NCBI RefSeq assembly: GCF_023715465.1
Contig: NZ_JAMBOE010000002.1
Coordinates: 81,104 to 145,103, forward strand
Source: Paenibacillus macerans
GTDB lineage: Bacteria; Bacillota; Bacilli; Paenibacillales; Paenibacillaceae
Length of the DNA: 64,000 bases
Direction: 5' to 3'
A program made the position numbers and the translations under genes. Position 1 is the first letter of the stretch. Every line of letters begins with the position of its first letter. Positions 1-8,588 of this stretch are shown here, piece after piece. The notes beneath the pieces were generated by a model, which saw only the letters and a program-made list of their open reading frames with translations, was not told the DNA's origin and made no database searches.

Positions 1-494
1 TCCACATCCTGTTGCCGGAAGTGCCGGCAGCACATGATGAGCAGCTGCACAGCGAGCGTCTGGGCATACAATTCGAAACCGCTACCGCGCTCCCGCATCT
101 CCTGAATAATCGCTCCGCAAAGCGTTTCAATCGATTGCCTATTACGCAAGGAACCGCTCACGATCAGGTAATCCCGATCCAGCAAAGGCCGAAGCGTCTC
201 CTTGTGCGAGCCGCCCAGCGAAAATAACCGTTCGTGCATGTTGATAATGAACCGCTCGTGTTTCGGCCGCTCCGCATTGGTCGTACGATGCAGAATATTA
301 GGAGCTATGATGACGACATCGCCTTCGTTAATCGTAACCGTCCGGTCCTGAATAAAAAATTCCCGCTTGCCGGACATCAAGTAATAAATTTCGTAAGTGC
401 TGTGAAAATGGCTCGCCGGCATATGGTGGCTTAATGCTTTCCGGTGGGACACCTGGAAAGTGCCTGTATCATTCTCGAAATAAAGATCTCCCAA
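1..494 (-). CDS. AraC-family regulator, N-terminal sensor part (3' end outside window)
   Basis: The reverse strand encodes a cupin-type sensor domain as found at the N-terminus of AraC/XylS regulators, with the His-x-His pattern HFHSTYEIYYLM followed by a beta-rich stretch (REFFIQDR, EGDVVIIAPN). The DNA-binding half would lie beyond base 1. I place the start at a TTG at 494, preceded by a purine-rich AAGGGGGGGGAG; a TATAAT box on the same strand (531-536) would give a short leader. An ATG further upstream is out of frame unless the G8 run held nine Gs. The gene diverges from the glycuronyl hydrolase at 633, which it probably controls (inference). Family assignment is good; the start is uncertain. 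Confidence 0.75.
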   Translation of the reverse strand, partial: MGDLYFENDTGTFQVSHRKALSHHMPASHFHSTYEIYYLMSGKREFFIQDRTVTINEGDVVIIAPNILHRTTNAERPKHERFIINMHERLFSLGGSHKETLRPLLDRDYLIVSGSLRNRQSIETLCGAIIQEMRERGSGFELYAQTLAVQLLIMCCRHFRQQDV

Positions 495-530
495 GCCGCT
501 CCGCTCCCCCCCCTTCCGTACCTGTTGTTC

Positions 531-536
531 ATTATA
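531..536 (-). promoter_or_regulatory. -10 box (TATAAT) for the partial AraC gene
   Basis: A perfect TATAAT on the reverse strand lies 37 bases upstream of the chosen TTG start. No good -35 box is seen, which suits an activated or weak promoter. Confidence 0.4.
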
Positions 537-632
537 CCGCAAGAAATAAGAAGAAAGGGAGATATTCCGCAAAACATGTACATATTCCGATGCTAGAATA
601 GGATTACAAACAACCAAGGAGGAAGGATACGC

Positions 633-1730
633 ATGCAAACCGCTTCATCCCTTATGACCCCGATACAATGGGCGCAAAAAGCGTGCGAAGCGATCATGGC
701 CAAATTCGAGCCGGAAAAGCTTCCGCCGGACCGGTTCCACTATCATCAAGGCGTTTTTCTGTCCGGCATGGAGAAATGCTGGCGCCAGACCGGCGAACAA
801 AAGCTGTACGACTACATGAAACGGTGGGTGGACAGCCAGGTTCGCGAGGACGGCAGCATCAAAAAATTTAATTCCGACGAGCTCGACGACATTCAGCCCG
901 GCGTGCTGCTCTTCACCCTCTACGAGCAGACGGGAGACGAGCGGTACAAAAAAGCGCTGCACAACCTAGTGCCTCTGCTAAAGTCGTGGCCGACAAATCC
1001 GTCTGGCGGATTCTGGCACAAGGGGCATTATCCGAATCAAATGTGGCTGGACGGCTTGTATATGGCTGGCCCGATTGCCGTGCAATTTGCCAAGACATTT
1101 GGAGACAGTGAATATTTCGATATGATGGCCTTCCAGGCGCTGCTCATGGAGGAGCATACGAAGGACCCGGCCACCGGCTTGCTGTACCACGGCTGGGACG
1201 AAACTAAACAGGCCGCTTGGGCCGACCCCGTTACGGGCCAAGCGCCGGAGTTCTGGGGCCGCGCCATTGGCTGGTATCCCGTCGCCTTGCTGGAAATGTT
1301 CGAACACATGCCGGAGGATCATCCGGATAAAGCAAAGCTCATTACCATTGTCCAGGATCTGCTGATCGCTCTGACGAACTATCAGGATCCCGCCACCGGC
1401 CTGTGGTACCAGGTCATCGATAAAGGCGACCGCCCGGATAACTGGCTGGAAAATTCCTGTTCGGCGCTGTTTGTGCATGCCATGGCCAAGGCCGTCCGGT
1501 TCGGCTATCTGGATGCCAAGTACATGGAGTATGCCTGGAAAGGTTACCAAGGCGTCATCGATACGCTGAAGTTCGACGAGAACGGCAACGTCGTGATCGG
1601 CAACATTTGCATCGGCACGGGAATCGGCGACTACGCCCACTATATCGCCCGCCCAACCAGCGAAAATGACCTGCACGGCGCAGGCGCCTTCATCCTTATG
1701 TGCGTAGAGATGAATCTGGCGATAAATTAG
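633..1730 (+). CDS. Glycoside hydrolase family 88/105 (unsaturated glycuronyl hydrolase)
   Basis: This 365-residue protein has the (alpha/alpha)6-barrel pattern of YteR/YesR-type unsaturated rhamnogalacturonyl hydrolases. These enzymes remove the 4,5-unsaturated uronic acid left at the end of oligosaccharides by polysaccharide lyases. DDIQPG (residues 85-90) and QMWLDGLYM (Asp140) match the two acidic active-site regions of the family, and WGRAIGWY is the other conserved core motif. There is no signal peptide, so it should act on imported oligosaccharides in the cytoplasm. The ATG follows AAGGAGGAAGG at good spacing. Its stop is one base from the stop of the convergent SDR gene, so the two transcripts must overlap. 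Family assignment is secure; the exact substrate is not. Confidence 0.88.
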   Translation: MQTASSLMTPIQWAQKACEAIMAKFEPEKLPPDRFHYHQGVFLSGMEKCWRQTGEQKLYDYMKRWVDSQVREDGSIKKFNSDELDDIQPGVLLFTLYEQTGDERYKKALHNLVPLLKSWPTNPSGGFWHKGHYPNQMWLDGLYMAGPIAVQFAKTFGDSEYFDMMAFQALLMEEHTKDPATGLLYHGWDETKQAAWADPVTGQAPEFWGRAIGWYPVALLEMFEHMPEDHPDKAKLITIVQDLLIALTNYQDPATGLWYQVIDKGDRPDNWLENSCSALFVHAMAKAVRFGYLDAKYMEYAWKGYQGVIDTLKFDENGNVVIGNICIGTGIGDYAHYIARPTSENDLHGAGAFILMCVEMNLAIN

Positions 1731-1731
1731 G

Positions 1732-2523
1732 TCAATAAATGGTAGGCACCATGCCCCCGTCCATACGGATTGGAGAGCCCTTAAATGCGGAGGCGTAAGG
1801 GCTGCATACAAATGCAGCCAGCCTGCCTATTTCAAAAGGCTTGATAAACCGCTGTATTTCGGATTGGGGCAGGTTTGCAGCCATAAATTTTTTCTCTTTT
1901 TCCGAGAACGGCATATCATCAGGAAACAAACTTTCAATGATTTGATATACATTTTCGGAAAGCGTTGGTCCCGGCAAAATCGTATTGGATGTGACTTCCG
2001 TTCCTATCGTTAGTTTAGATAAGCTTTTGGACAGCGATAATAACATAGATTTGGTCATACAATATTGCGGCATTTGCCCTGAAGGCATAATCGCTTCTTC
2101 ACTGGCAATAAAGATGATTCGCCCATAATTGTTGTTCAACATTTTAGGCATATAAAATTTGGATAATCCATTGGCGGCAAGGACATTCGTCCGGAAATAT
2201 TTCTCCCATACTTCATCTTCAACATCCTCATAGGACATGATTTCATAAATCCCCATGTTGTTCACCAGAATATCGACATGGGGATATTTTTCAAATAAAG
2301 CTTCTCTTTGCCGGATATTCACAAGATCGGCTGCAGCACTCTGAGGTGAGGTGGACGGGAACTCGGACTTCAATTCATGTACGGTTCGTTCTACCTCTTC
2401 ATTATTCCGGCCATTTATCAGGACATTGGCGCCTTCTCTGGCAAGCTCAATGGCGATAGCTTTCCCGATCCCTTTTGTCGATCCGGTTACTAATGCTGTT
2501 TTGTTCTTTAATCCCATATCCAT
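1732..2523 (-). CDS. SDR-family oxidoreductase
   Basis: A 263-residue classical short-chain dehydrogenase. It has the Rossmann glycine motif TGSTKGIG near residue 14, NNMG in place of the usual NNAG, and the catalytic Tyr-x3-Lys as YCMTK. The C-terminus ends in the usual MDGG segment. It probably uses NAD(P)(H); the substrate cannot be told from sequence. AAGGAG sits seven bases before the ATG. It lies 120 bases downstream of, and on the same strand as, the AraC regulator at 2644-3648, which probably controls it. The loop between the catalytic Tyr and the C-terminus is longer than in the commonest SDRs, so a specialised substrate is possible. Confidence 0.85.
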   Translation of the reverse strand: MDMGLKNKTALVTGSTKGIGKAIAIELAREGANVLINGRNNEEVERTVHELKSEFPSTSPQSAAADLVNIRQREALFEKYPHVDILVNNMGIYEIMSYEDVEDEVWEKYFRTNVLAANGLSKFYMPKMLNNNYGRIIFIASEEAIMPSGQMPQYCMTKSMLLSLSKSLSKLTIGTEVTSNTILPGPTLSENVYQIIESLFPDDMPFSEKEKKFMAANLPQSEIQRFIKPFEIGRLAAFVCSPYASAFKGSPIRMDGGMVPTIY

Positions 2524-2643
2524 AACTATGTCTCCTTTGTTGTCATTTACGGCAACCTGATAGGGATTATATTACTTTGTCCGGACCGTTCGGTAACTAG
2601 TATGCAACGCCAAATTTCTTGTTTAACCCGCCAATCATGAAAT

Positions 2644-3648
2644 CTAGGAAATTGTCGCTAAATATTCGGAACGCCAATTTGCAGGAGTATCGCCTTCCCA
2701 AAGGCGAAAGGCGCGGTAAAACGAGTTCTGGTCTTCATATCCAATCAAGAAAGCCACCTCTTTGATATCGAGCTTGGGGTCTGCCAAGTATTCTCGTGCC
2801 TGCTCATGCCGAGCTTGGGTCAATAGCTGCTTGAATGTTGTGCCTTCGTCAGTAAGGCGGCGCTGTAAGGTGCGAACGCTCATGCCCAATTCGCTCGCCA
2901 CCGCCTGAATGTCAAGGCGCCCTCCAGTTAGGCTGCGCTTCAAGATCCACTTGACCATCTCGGGGAATGAACGGCTGAGCTGTTCTTCTAATGAGCGGTC
3001 TAATACGGGAGTCATGAGCTCCAGCAACTCTTTGTTATACGAAACAAAGGGGCGGTCCAGGTCTCTTCGATGCAGCGTTAATCGGTTATTGGTTGCACCA
3101 ATCCGGATAGGGCACCCGAAATAAGCTTCAAGGGCCTTTACATCGCCCATTGGGCTGGAAAATTCCACGGACCCTGCAGTTAAAGGTTGGCCCGTGCCCC
3201 GTCGCCCAAGCTCTAGAAGAAAGGCCAACGTGGTTCCAATCAACACCGGCGGTCCGGGTTGCTCACCAGGCATCCCTTCCAATTCGATCGTACAGCGCTC
3301 GCCTTCTTCGGTGATACGCAAGCTTTCCGGGGGGCACAATTGCTTGTACCGGGCCATTTGGTTAAGGGCGTCGCGATAATCGCGAGCATGGTAGGTCGCC
3401 AAGACGGTTGGCGGGTACTGAGCCGTTTCAAAGGCGGTTGCAAGCTTGATGATCCCAATGGCTGTGTCACCAATGAGGTCGGCGTATGCTTGCCAGGTTC
3501 TGAAATATTGGGCGCTGGTGACGGCAACGGGCTCTGTAACCATGGTGAGCGACAGCTGCGCTTTGCGGGCGACGTCGTGCGGGTCAATTCCTAATTGTTG
3601 TAATCCCGCCCAAAATCCCAGCGGGAAATTTATACGGTCAGATTTCAT
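2644..3648 (-). CDS. AraC-family regulator with arabinose-binding-like N-terminal domain (OruR/ArgR type)
   Basis: The 334-residue protein has the long N-terminal alpha/beta sensor region typical of OruR, VirF-like and mycobacterial AraC proteins (pfam Arabinose_bd type), starting FWAGLQQLGID. The C-terminal double helix-turn-helix occupies roughly residues 235-330 (ELGMSVRTLQRRL and DIKEVAFLIGYEDQNSFYRAFRLWEG). It lies directly upstream of the SDR gene on the same strand, which suggests local control of that enzyme. The ATG at 3648 follows a GGAG-containing stretch. A terminator hairpin for the upstream UvrA-like gene lies just before it, so it has its own promoter. Confidence 0.85.
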   Translation of the reverse strand: MKSDRINFPLGFWAGLQQLGIDPHDVARKAQLSLTMVTEPVAVTSAQYFRTWQAYADLIGDTAIGIIKLATAFETAQYPPTVLATYHARDYRDALNQMARYKQLCPPESLRITEEGERCTIELEGMPGEQPGPPVLIGTTLAFLLELGRRGTGQPLTAGSVEFSSPMGDVKALEAYFGCPIRIGATNNRLTLHRRDLDRPFVSYNKELLELMTPVLDRSLEEQLSRSFPEMVKWILKRSLTGGRLDIQAVASELGMSVRTLQRRLTDEGTTFKQLLTQARHEQAREYLADPKLDIKEVAFLIGYEDQNSFYRAFRLWEGDTPANWRSEYLATIS

Positions 3649-3705
3649 TATGTTTGGATCTCCTTTAGTTGCTTACCTATTCGTTCCGGTTATGATTAAG
3701 TATAC

Positions 3706-3740
3706 AAAAAAACCGCTGATCTTTTCTTCAAGATCAACGG
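3706..3740 (-). terminator. Rho-independent terminator of the UvrA-like gene
   Basis: Reading the reverse strand, an 11-base stem (3730-3740 with 3713-3723, one mismatch) is followed by seven Ts. It lies 55 bases past the stop of the UvrA-like gene and before the AraC gene. Confidence 0.75.
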
Positions 3741-3794
3741 ATTTTTGACATGGTTTTTTCTGGATCGCACACCGGTTAATGGGCTATTTCACTG

Positions 3795-6068
3795 CTAAAG
3801 TGGATTTGATGATTGCAGCAAGTATTTTCCCGTGATCGACTGCTCCGTATGGATGATCTGTGATGGCGTGCCCTCGAACATCACCTGACCACCCTTGCTG
3901 CCTCCGTCCGGCCCCATGTCGATGATCCAATCCGCCTGGCTGATCACATCGATGTTGTGTTCGATGACGATCACCGTATTGCCGGCATCCACGAGACGGT
4001 TCATGATCGCAAGCAAGTGGCCGATATCCGACATGTGCAGGCCGGTCGTCGGCTCGTCCATCACGTAGATGCTGCCCTTCTTATGCAGCTCGCTGGCCAG
4101 CTTGATGCGCTGGCATTCTCCGCCCGAAAGCGTGCTGAGCGGCTGGCCGAGCGTAATATAGTTCAGCCCCACATCGCTCATCGCCTGGAGCTTTTTAACA
4201 ATCTCTTTTTGCGTGAAAAAATCCAAGGCCTGCTCCACCGTCATCTCCAGCACATCGGCAATGGACTTGCCGTTTAGCTTGTACGCAAGCACCTCCTCCT
4301 TGAAACGTCTGCCTCCGCACACTTCACATGGCAGCTTCACGCTATCGAAGTAGGAAATGTCAACATACACAACGCCCAGCCCCTGGCAGTTCTCGCAAGC
4401 TCCCTTGGAATTGAAGCTAAACAAGCCTTGATTCACCTTGTTGGCGGAAGCAAACGCCTTGCGCACATCATCCATAATACCCGTGTAGGTCGCGGGATTC
4501 GAACGTGTGGACACACCTACCGCCGATTGGTCGATGACAATCGCATCCGGATGCTGGCTGAGGAATACTTCGTTAATCAATGTGCTTTTGCCCGAACCGG
4601 CGACACCCGTAACGACGGTCAGCACACCGGTTGGAATATCTACACTCACGTTCTGCAGGTTGTGAAGGGTGGCATCCTTGATGGACAGCTTGCCGGATGG
4701 CTGCCTTGAGTCATGGTTCAGCTGGAGCGGCCGCTTCATGTAGTTGCCTGTCAGCGTATCTGCCTTGAGCAGGCCCTGATAGCTTCCTTCATACACGATG
4801 GTACCGCCGTGGCTGCCGGCGTGAGGTCCGACGTCAACGATATGATCCGCCACTTTGATCACATCGGGATCATGTTCGACAACAAGCACGGTATTGCCCT
4901 TGTCGCGCAGCTTCTGCAGCAATTCGTTTAACCGGTGTACATCCCGGGGGTGCAAGCCAACACTGGGCTCGTCAAAAATGTAGGTGACATCCACCAGACT
5001 GCCGCTCAGGTGCTTCACCATCTTGACCCGCTGCGATTCTCCGCCGGACAGGGTATCCGTCTCGCGGTCAAGCGTCAAGTAGTCAAGTCCGATATCCACC
5101 AGATGCTGCAGCCGCTCCGTCAGCGCCCTCACGATCGGCACGGCGCCAGCCATGTCGACCTCCCGAATGACGTGGATGAGCTTTCCGACCTCCATGGCGG
5201 ACAGCTCCGCAATGTTAAGCCCATTGATCCTGCAGCTAAGCGTGGCCTGACTGAGTCTCGCACCGTGGCAGCTAGGGCACGGACCTTCGGAAATGTACGG
5301 AGCAACCGTTTGTTGTGTGCGCTCGGACTTCGTTTTCACGTCTTGCTTGATATATTTGTTGGTGAACTTTTCGATGACGCCTTCCACCGTAATGTTCACG
5401 GTCTTCCCGCCGAACTGTGTCGCCACTTTTCTCGCCTTGCCGTACAGCAGTTGTTCCAGTTCCTCCTCCGAATAATCACTCAGCTTCTTGTCAGGATCGA
5501 AGTCCCCCGACTGTACGATCATGTTCCATTCCCAGCCGTCCACCGTATAGCCCGGCAGCATAATTGCTCCTTCACGGAGCGACTTGGTCATGTCCAGCGC
5601 TTTGCTCATGACTACGCCAAGCTTGCGGCCGATCCCGTTGCACTCGGGACACATGCCTTGCGGATCGTTAAACGAAAACATGTGCGCTTCCCCAACGTAA
5701 GGCTGACCCACTCGGGAGAAAAGAAGGCGGAGAATGGGCGAGATATCGGTAATCGTGCCCATCGTAGAATGGGAACCGCCGCCCAACCGCTTCTGATCCA
5801 CAATAACAGCCATGCTCAAGTTCTCGATCGCGTCCGCATCCGGCTGCGGAACTCGTGGCAGAAAGGTGCGCACGAACATGCTGAAGTTTTCGTTCAGCAG
5901 ACGCTGGGATTCGGCCGCAATCGTATCGAAGACGATCGAGGACTTGCCGGATCCGGATACCCCGGTGAAAATCGTGATCTTCCGCTTGGGTATGCGTAGG
6001 GATACGTTTTTGAGATTGTTTTCGCGCGCAGCCGAGATGACGATATACTCCTGGTTTGATTCGCTCAT
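3795..6068 (-). CDS. UvrA-like ABC ATPase (short excinuclease A paralogue)
   Basis: A 757-residue protein with two ABC ATPase modules. Walker A motifs GVSGSGKSS and GVAGSGKST, signatures TLSGGESQRVK and TLSGGECQRIK, and Walker B segments FDEPSVGLHPRD and MDEPTTGLHMSD are all intact. Zinc-finger cysteine pairs are visible (CPECNG, CPSCHG, CENCQG, CEVCGG). It is about 180 residues shorter than repair UvrA, as expected for UvrA2/DrrC-type paralogues associated with DNA-binding drug tolerance. The ATG at 6068 follows GGAAGGGAG; an upstream in-frame start would add 19 poorly conserved residues. It is followed upstream by an MFS transporter, which supports a stress or drug role (inference). Confidence 0.87.
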   Translation of the reverse strand: MSESNQEYIVISAARENNLKNVSLRIPKRKITIFTGVSGSGKSSIVFDTIAAESQRLLNENFSMFVRTFLPRVPQPDADAIENLSMAVIVDQKRLGGGSHSTMGTITDISPILRLLFSRVGQPYVGEAHMFSFNDPQGMCPECNGIGRKLGVVMSKALDMTKSLREGAIMLPGYTVDGWEWNMIVQSGDFDPDKKLSDYSEEELEQLLYGKARKVATQFGGKTVNITVEGVIEKFTNKYIKQDVKTKSERTQQTVAPYISEGPCPSCHGARLSQATLSCRINGLNIAELSAMEVGKLIHVIREVDMAGAVPIVRALTERLQHLVDIGLDYLTLDRETDTLSGGESQRVKMVKHLSGSLVDVTYIFDEPSVGLHPRDVHRLNELLQKLRDKGNTVLVVEHDPDVIKVADHIVDVGPHAGSHGGTIVYEGSYQGLLKADTLTGNYMKRPLQLNHDSRQPSGKLSIKDATLHNLQNVSVDIPTGVLTVVTGVAGSGKSTLINEVFLSQHPDAIVIDQSAVGVSTRSNPATYTGIMDDVRKAFASANKVNQGLFSFNSKGACENCQGLGVVYVDISYFDSVKLPCEVCGGRRFKEEVLAYKLNGKSIADVLEMTVEQALDFFTQKEIVKKLQAMSDVGLNYITLGQPLSTLSGGECQRIKLASELHKKGSIYVMDEPTTGLHMSDIGHLLAIMNRLVDAGNTVIVIEHNIDVISQADWIIDMGPDGGSKGGQVMFEGTPSQIIHTEQSITGKYLLQSSNPL

Positions 6069-6147
6069 GCGTAACTCCCTTCCAGTGGTGTACCGAATGC
6101 ATTTATTGTTCCAACAGCTTTTCACGCAACAGTTAATTCTCTAAATT

Positions 6148-6196
6148 GGACACCATTTGGTGACGGTTTGATTGTAGGACACCTTTTGATGTCGCG
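6148..6196. repeat. Pair of GGACACC direct repeats upstream of the UvrA-like gene
   Basis: Two similar segments begin GGACACC at 6148 and 6177, 29 bases apart, each followed by a T-rich triplet and GGTG or GATG. They lie about 80 bases upstream of the UvrA-like start. They could be operator sites or a remnant of a mobile-element end. I cannot decide between the two. Confidence 0.35.
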
Positions 6197-6298
6197 TCAA
6201 CAATATTCTTGAAATTTTAAGTAATTACATGAATACGGTCAGTCAGCTATGTGCCTCAGCTAGGGATATAATGCCCCATTTGGCTCCTTATCTATGTG

Positions 6299-6357
6299 CA
6301 AAAAGCCTCGGCACGATAACGCCGAAGCTTTACGATCACGATCATCGCACCGAGGCC
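6299..6357 (-). terminator. Terminator of the MFS gene
   Basis: On the reverse strand a long hairpin, closed by GCCTCGG (6306-6312 region) and its complement at 6350-6356, is followed by a run of Ts. It sits about 20 bases after the MFS stop. The remaining gap to the UvrA-like gene holds only the GGACACC repeats and, presumably, its promoter. Confidence 0.7.
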
Positions 6358-6377
6358 TATTTCCTTTTATCGCTACG

Positions 6378-7619
6378 TTATCGTTTGCGCAGCATCCGGC
6401 CGAACACGCCCAAAATCGGAAGCAGCAATACTGCTGCTGTTAACAAGGACGCTCGGATAGAGAACCGGTTTCCGATCCAGCCCACGGCCGGCCCTCCCGC
6501 GGTTTGGCCAAGCGCGTCCGACTGGCTGACCATCGACAGCACCGTAGCCCGGGTAGCGCTGCGCAGATTCATGTTCAGCCATGTCGCATAGATCGGCTCG
6601 CTCACGGTAACGACTACACTTACGGCCAGCACGGACGCCAGCACCCAAACGAAGTCCGTCGCCAGAAAAAGCGAGAAAACGCCGGCAACGCGAATGAAAG
6701 TCAGCATAAATAAGGCCGCGGTCACGGTCCGCTCGCTGTTCATGTTCAGCTTTTTCTCGGTGAAGCCTACCGCCAGCATTCCCAATATCGTGGAGGCCGC
6801 ACTGATCAGCCCAAACCATACGGCCACCTGCAACGTCCGGTCCGGAAATCCGATTTCCTGGATCAGATGAATCTCCCATAGCCGGTCATAACCTTCCGAG
6901 GCCGCGCCGCTAAACAACGTGACGAACACGATGATCATCAATAGCGGACTGCGTACGACCACCTTTGCCCCGCTTTTCCAGGTTCGGGTCATCTCTCGAA
7001 AATGAGAGACTCTTTCGCTGCGCGGCGGGCGGACAAAGCCCTTTTCCTTCATCTTGCGGATCAGGAGCAGGCCGAGCACAGCATACATCAGTCCTCCCGC
7101 TATATACGGCAGATTCGGCGCCAGCACGGAAAGGCCCACGCTCACGCCAATTCCCAGCAGAGATGCTGTCAGAGCCACACGTTTGGCGCGAATAAAAATG
7201 GAACCGGCGGCGGATTCCCCCGCCTCATCAACAATCCAGGCGCTGTCCGCCCCGCTGATAAAGGTGTGGCCGATGCCGAACACCACCTGGGCCAGCATCA
7301 CCCAAACAACGAGCGGGATCGCCAGGCCGAGCCCCTGAAACCAAATGATGCTGCCTTCAAACGTAAACCCTGCTCCCAAAATGAACATGCCGATAATGAC
7401 CGATAGTCTGCGGCTGTATGTATCGGCAACAACGCCGGTAATCCCCTCAAAAATCAGCACCGTTAATTCCAATACGGTTCCGATCAGAACAAGCTCAAAG
7501 GGATTTAGGCCCAGCTGTGTGACGTAATAAATGCTGTAGGTCGTAAATATAGTGCTGTTTGCCAGCGAAGAAATAAAATTCATCAAATAAAATACTTTTG
7601 CCGCTTGAACGTTATGCAA
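6378..7619 (-). CDS. MFS transporter, probable drug/metabolite efflux
   Basis: A 413-residue, about 12-helix major facilitator protein. The N-terminus runs directly into TM1 (FYLMNFISSLANS), and the loop after TM2 carries GVVADTYSRRLSVIIG, matching the family A-motif (G-x3-D-x2-G/S-R-R). The start is a TTG preceded by AAAGGCGG at good spacing; no ATG fits. Substrate is unknown, but the sequence resembles small-molecule exporters. It lies upstream of the UvrA-like gene on the same strand, separated by a terminator. A tiny ORF with a strong ribosome binding site sits 78 bases upstream and may be its leader. Confidence 0.82.
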   Translation of the reverse strand: MHNVQAAKVFYLMNFISSLANSTIFTTYSIYYVTQLGLNPFELVLIGTVLELTVLIFEGITGVVADTYSRRLSVIIGMFILGAGFTFEGSIIWFQGLGLAIPLVVWVMLAQVVFGIGHTFISGADSAWIVDEAGESAAGSIFIRAKRVALTASLLGIGVSVGLSVLAPNLPYIAGGLMYAVLGLLLIRKMKEKGFVRPPRSERVSHFREMTRTWKSGAKVVVRSPLLMIIVFVTLFSGAASEGYDRLWEIHLIQEIGFPDRTLQVAVWFGLISAASTILGMLAVGFTEKKLNMNSERTVTAALFMLTFIRVAGVFSLFLATDFVWVLASVLAVSVVVTVSEPIYATWLNMNLRSATRATVLSMVSQSDALGQTAGGPAVGWIGNRFSIRASLLTAAVLLLPILGVFGRMLRKR

Positions 7620-7697
7620 AACGGATTCCGCCTTTCAGGTAGGCGGCGCGTCATTCTGGGTCCAGAAGGTAAAATTCGCTACTCAATTACTCGCTAA

Positions 7698-7796
7698 TCA
7701 CAATCCATACCGCAGCATGCGGCCGCTTACCGTTCTTCTTTTTTGATCTTGATTTATTCCGGTTCGTTGGTTGGATTGAAATTGGCTTTTTTGCAT
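7698..7796 (-). CDS. Small Gln/Arg-rich ORF (32 aa) upstream of the MFS gene
   Basis: A 32-codon ORF, beginning MQKSQFQSNQRTG and ending MLRYGL, starts with ATG seven bases after GGAGGTG, an excellent ribosome binding site. It is very hydrophilic, rich in Gln, Asn and Arg, with no membrane segment. I do not recognise a family. Its position just upstream of the MFS gene, on the same strand and with no terminator between, suggests either a leader peptide that tunes expression of the transporter or an independent small (perhaps sporulation-related) protein. The coding call rests on the ribosome binding site and the clean ORF only. Confidence 0.5.
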   Translation of the reverse strand: MQKSQFQSNQRTGINQDQKRRTVSGRMLRYGL

Positions 7797-7944
7797 ATCA
7801 AACACCTCCAAAATAATTGAAAGAAACGCATAATAGCTAATTATATCAGCATTACACTTCCAGAGCACGTCAAAAATTTACAGCTATCATCACCTTTGTT
7901 TAATGTGATTTCCTTGCGTTTGGACAACAACTTATATCCTTAAA

Positions 7945-7971
7945 ACAAAAAAGTCGCCAATTAGACGACTT
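7945..7971 (-). terminator. Rho-independent terminator
   Basis: AAGTCG and CGACTT form a stem around a nine-base loop, followed on the reverse strand by TTTTTTG. It lies immediately after the stop of the ORF at 7973-8263, suggesting that a gene once ended here. Confidence 0.6.
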
Positions 7972-7972
7972 A

Positions 7973-8263
7973 TTAACTCAACTTTCGCAGCAAAAGCAGC
8001 AAAAAATCGGCAGACGAGCCTTGATTTAGCTGGGTAAAGCAGCAATCCATTGCCGGAGTTGACACTGAATTAGAGGCGGACAGTGTCTTCCCGGCTTTTT
8101 GGGCTACTCCTTTGATCAAGAGCATAGGAAATCCCTTGTAAAACGTGCCGGTGGCATGATCTCTAAACTGGGCAAGCAACTCGACCGCTTTGCTGCGATT
8201 CCGTTCAAACATGGATGCATGGAAGCATGGAAGCTTGGACGTCAACGATGAAGAGGGCGTCAC
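7973..8263 (-). pseudogene. Unidentified gene remnant next to the IS left end
   Basis: A 96-codon reverse ORF ends right at a good terminator, and its C-terminal two thirds (from FERNRSKAVELL to the end) reads like a real soluble protein. Its first 20 codons fall in a low-complexity ATGGAAGC repeat, and no ribosome binding site precedes the start. About ten bases further upstream lies the boundary of the mobile element. The likeliest reading is the 3' part of a gene cut off by the element or by a rearrangement. I do not recognise the family. Low confidence. Confidence 0.35.
8213..8236. repeat. Short ATGGAAGC tandem repeat
   Basis: Three imperfect copies of GCATGGA(A) occur in tandem a few tens of bases outside the left end of the mobile element. 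They look like local slippage or insertion-associated sequence. Confidence 0.5.
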
Positions 8264-8508
8264 GATTCGCCGAGGTCAGCACATCTACCTTTTGCACCGT
8301 AGCAGCCGTTTCGAGCAGTGTCCCAAATCGACGCCAGGTGAGAGGGGCGTCAAAGGGTGAGTGTCTTGGTGTCCCTGCCTGCAGCCTTTGCACGATTATC
8401 CCTTTCGTTCAGTGAGAAGGGGTAGAGCAAGGGTTCAAACAAAAGAGAGAAGAAAAAAAATAAAAAGATGAGGAAAAAAAATGAGGCGGTTCAGGTGAGA
8501 TTTTCGAC

Positions 8509-8537
8509 TTGATAAGGGAACGTACGTTTGGTATAAT
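8509..8537 (+). promoter_or_regulatory. Sigma-A promoter of the transposase gene
   Basis: TTGATA (8509-8514), a 17-base spacer and TATAAT (8532-8537). Both boxes and the spacing are conserved in the second copy (49390-49395 and 49413-49418), which supports function. Confidence 0.75.
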
Positions 8538-8546
8538 GAAGTAAAT

Positions 8547-8560
8547 CGAACGTGAGTTCG
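8547..8560 (+). promoter_or_regulatory. Small hairpin in the transposase leader
   Basis: CGAAC-GTGA-GTTCG lies between the promoter and the start codon. The second copy has a related GAAC-CCAC-GTTC hairpin with a different loop, so pairing is kept while sequence varies. It may limit transposase translation. Confidence 0.4.
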
Positions 8561-8588
8561 TAAATTCTTGATTCGGGGGCGAGCGAAT

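Noticed and set aside
4935..5999. 354-codon forward ORF antisense to the UvrA-like gene
   Set aside because: Opposite-strand shadow of a gene with all ABC motifs intact.
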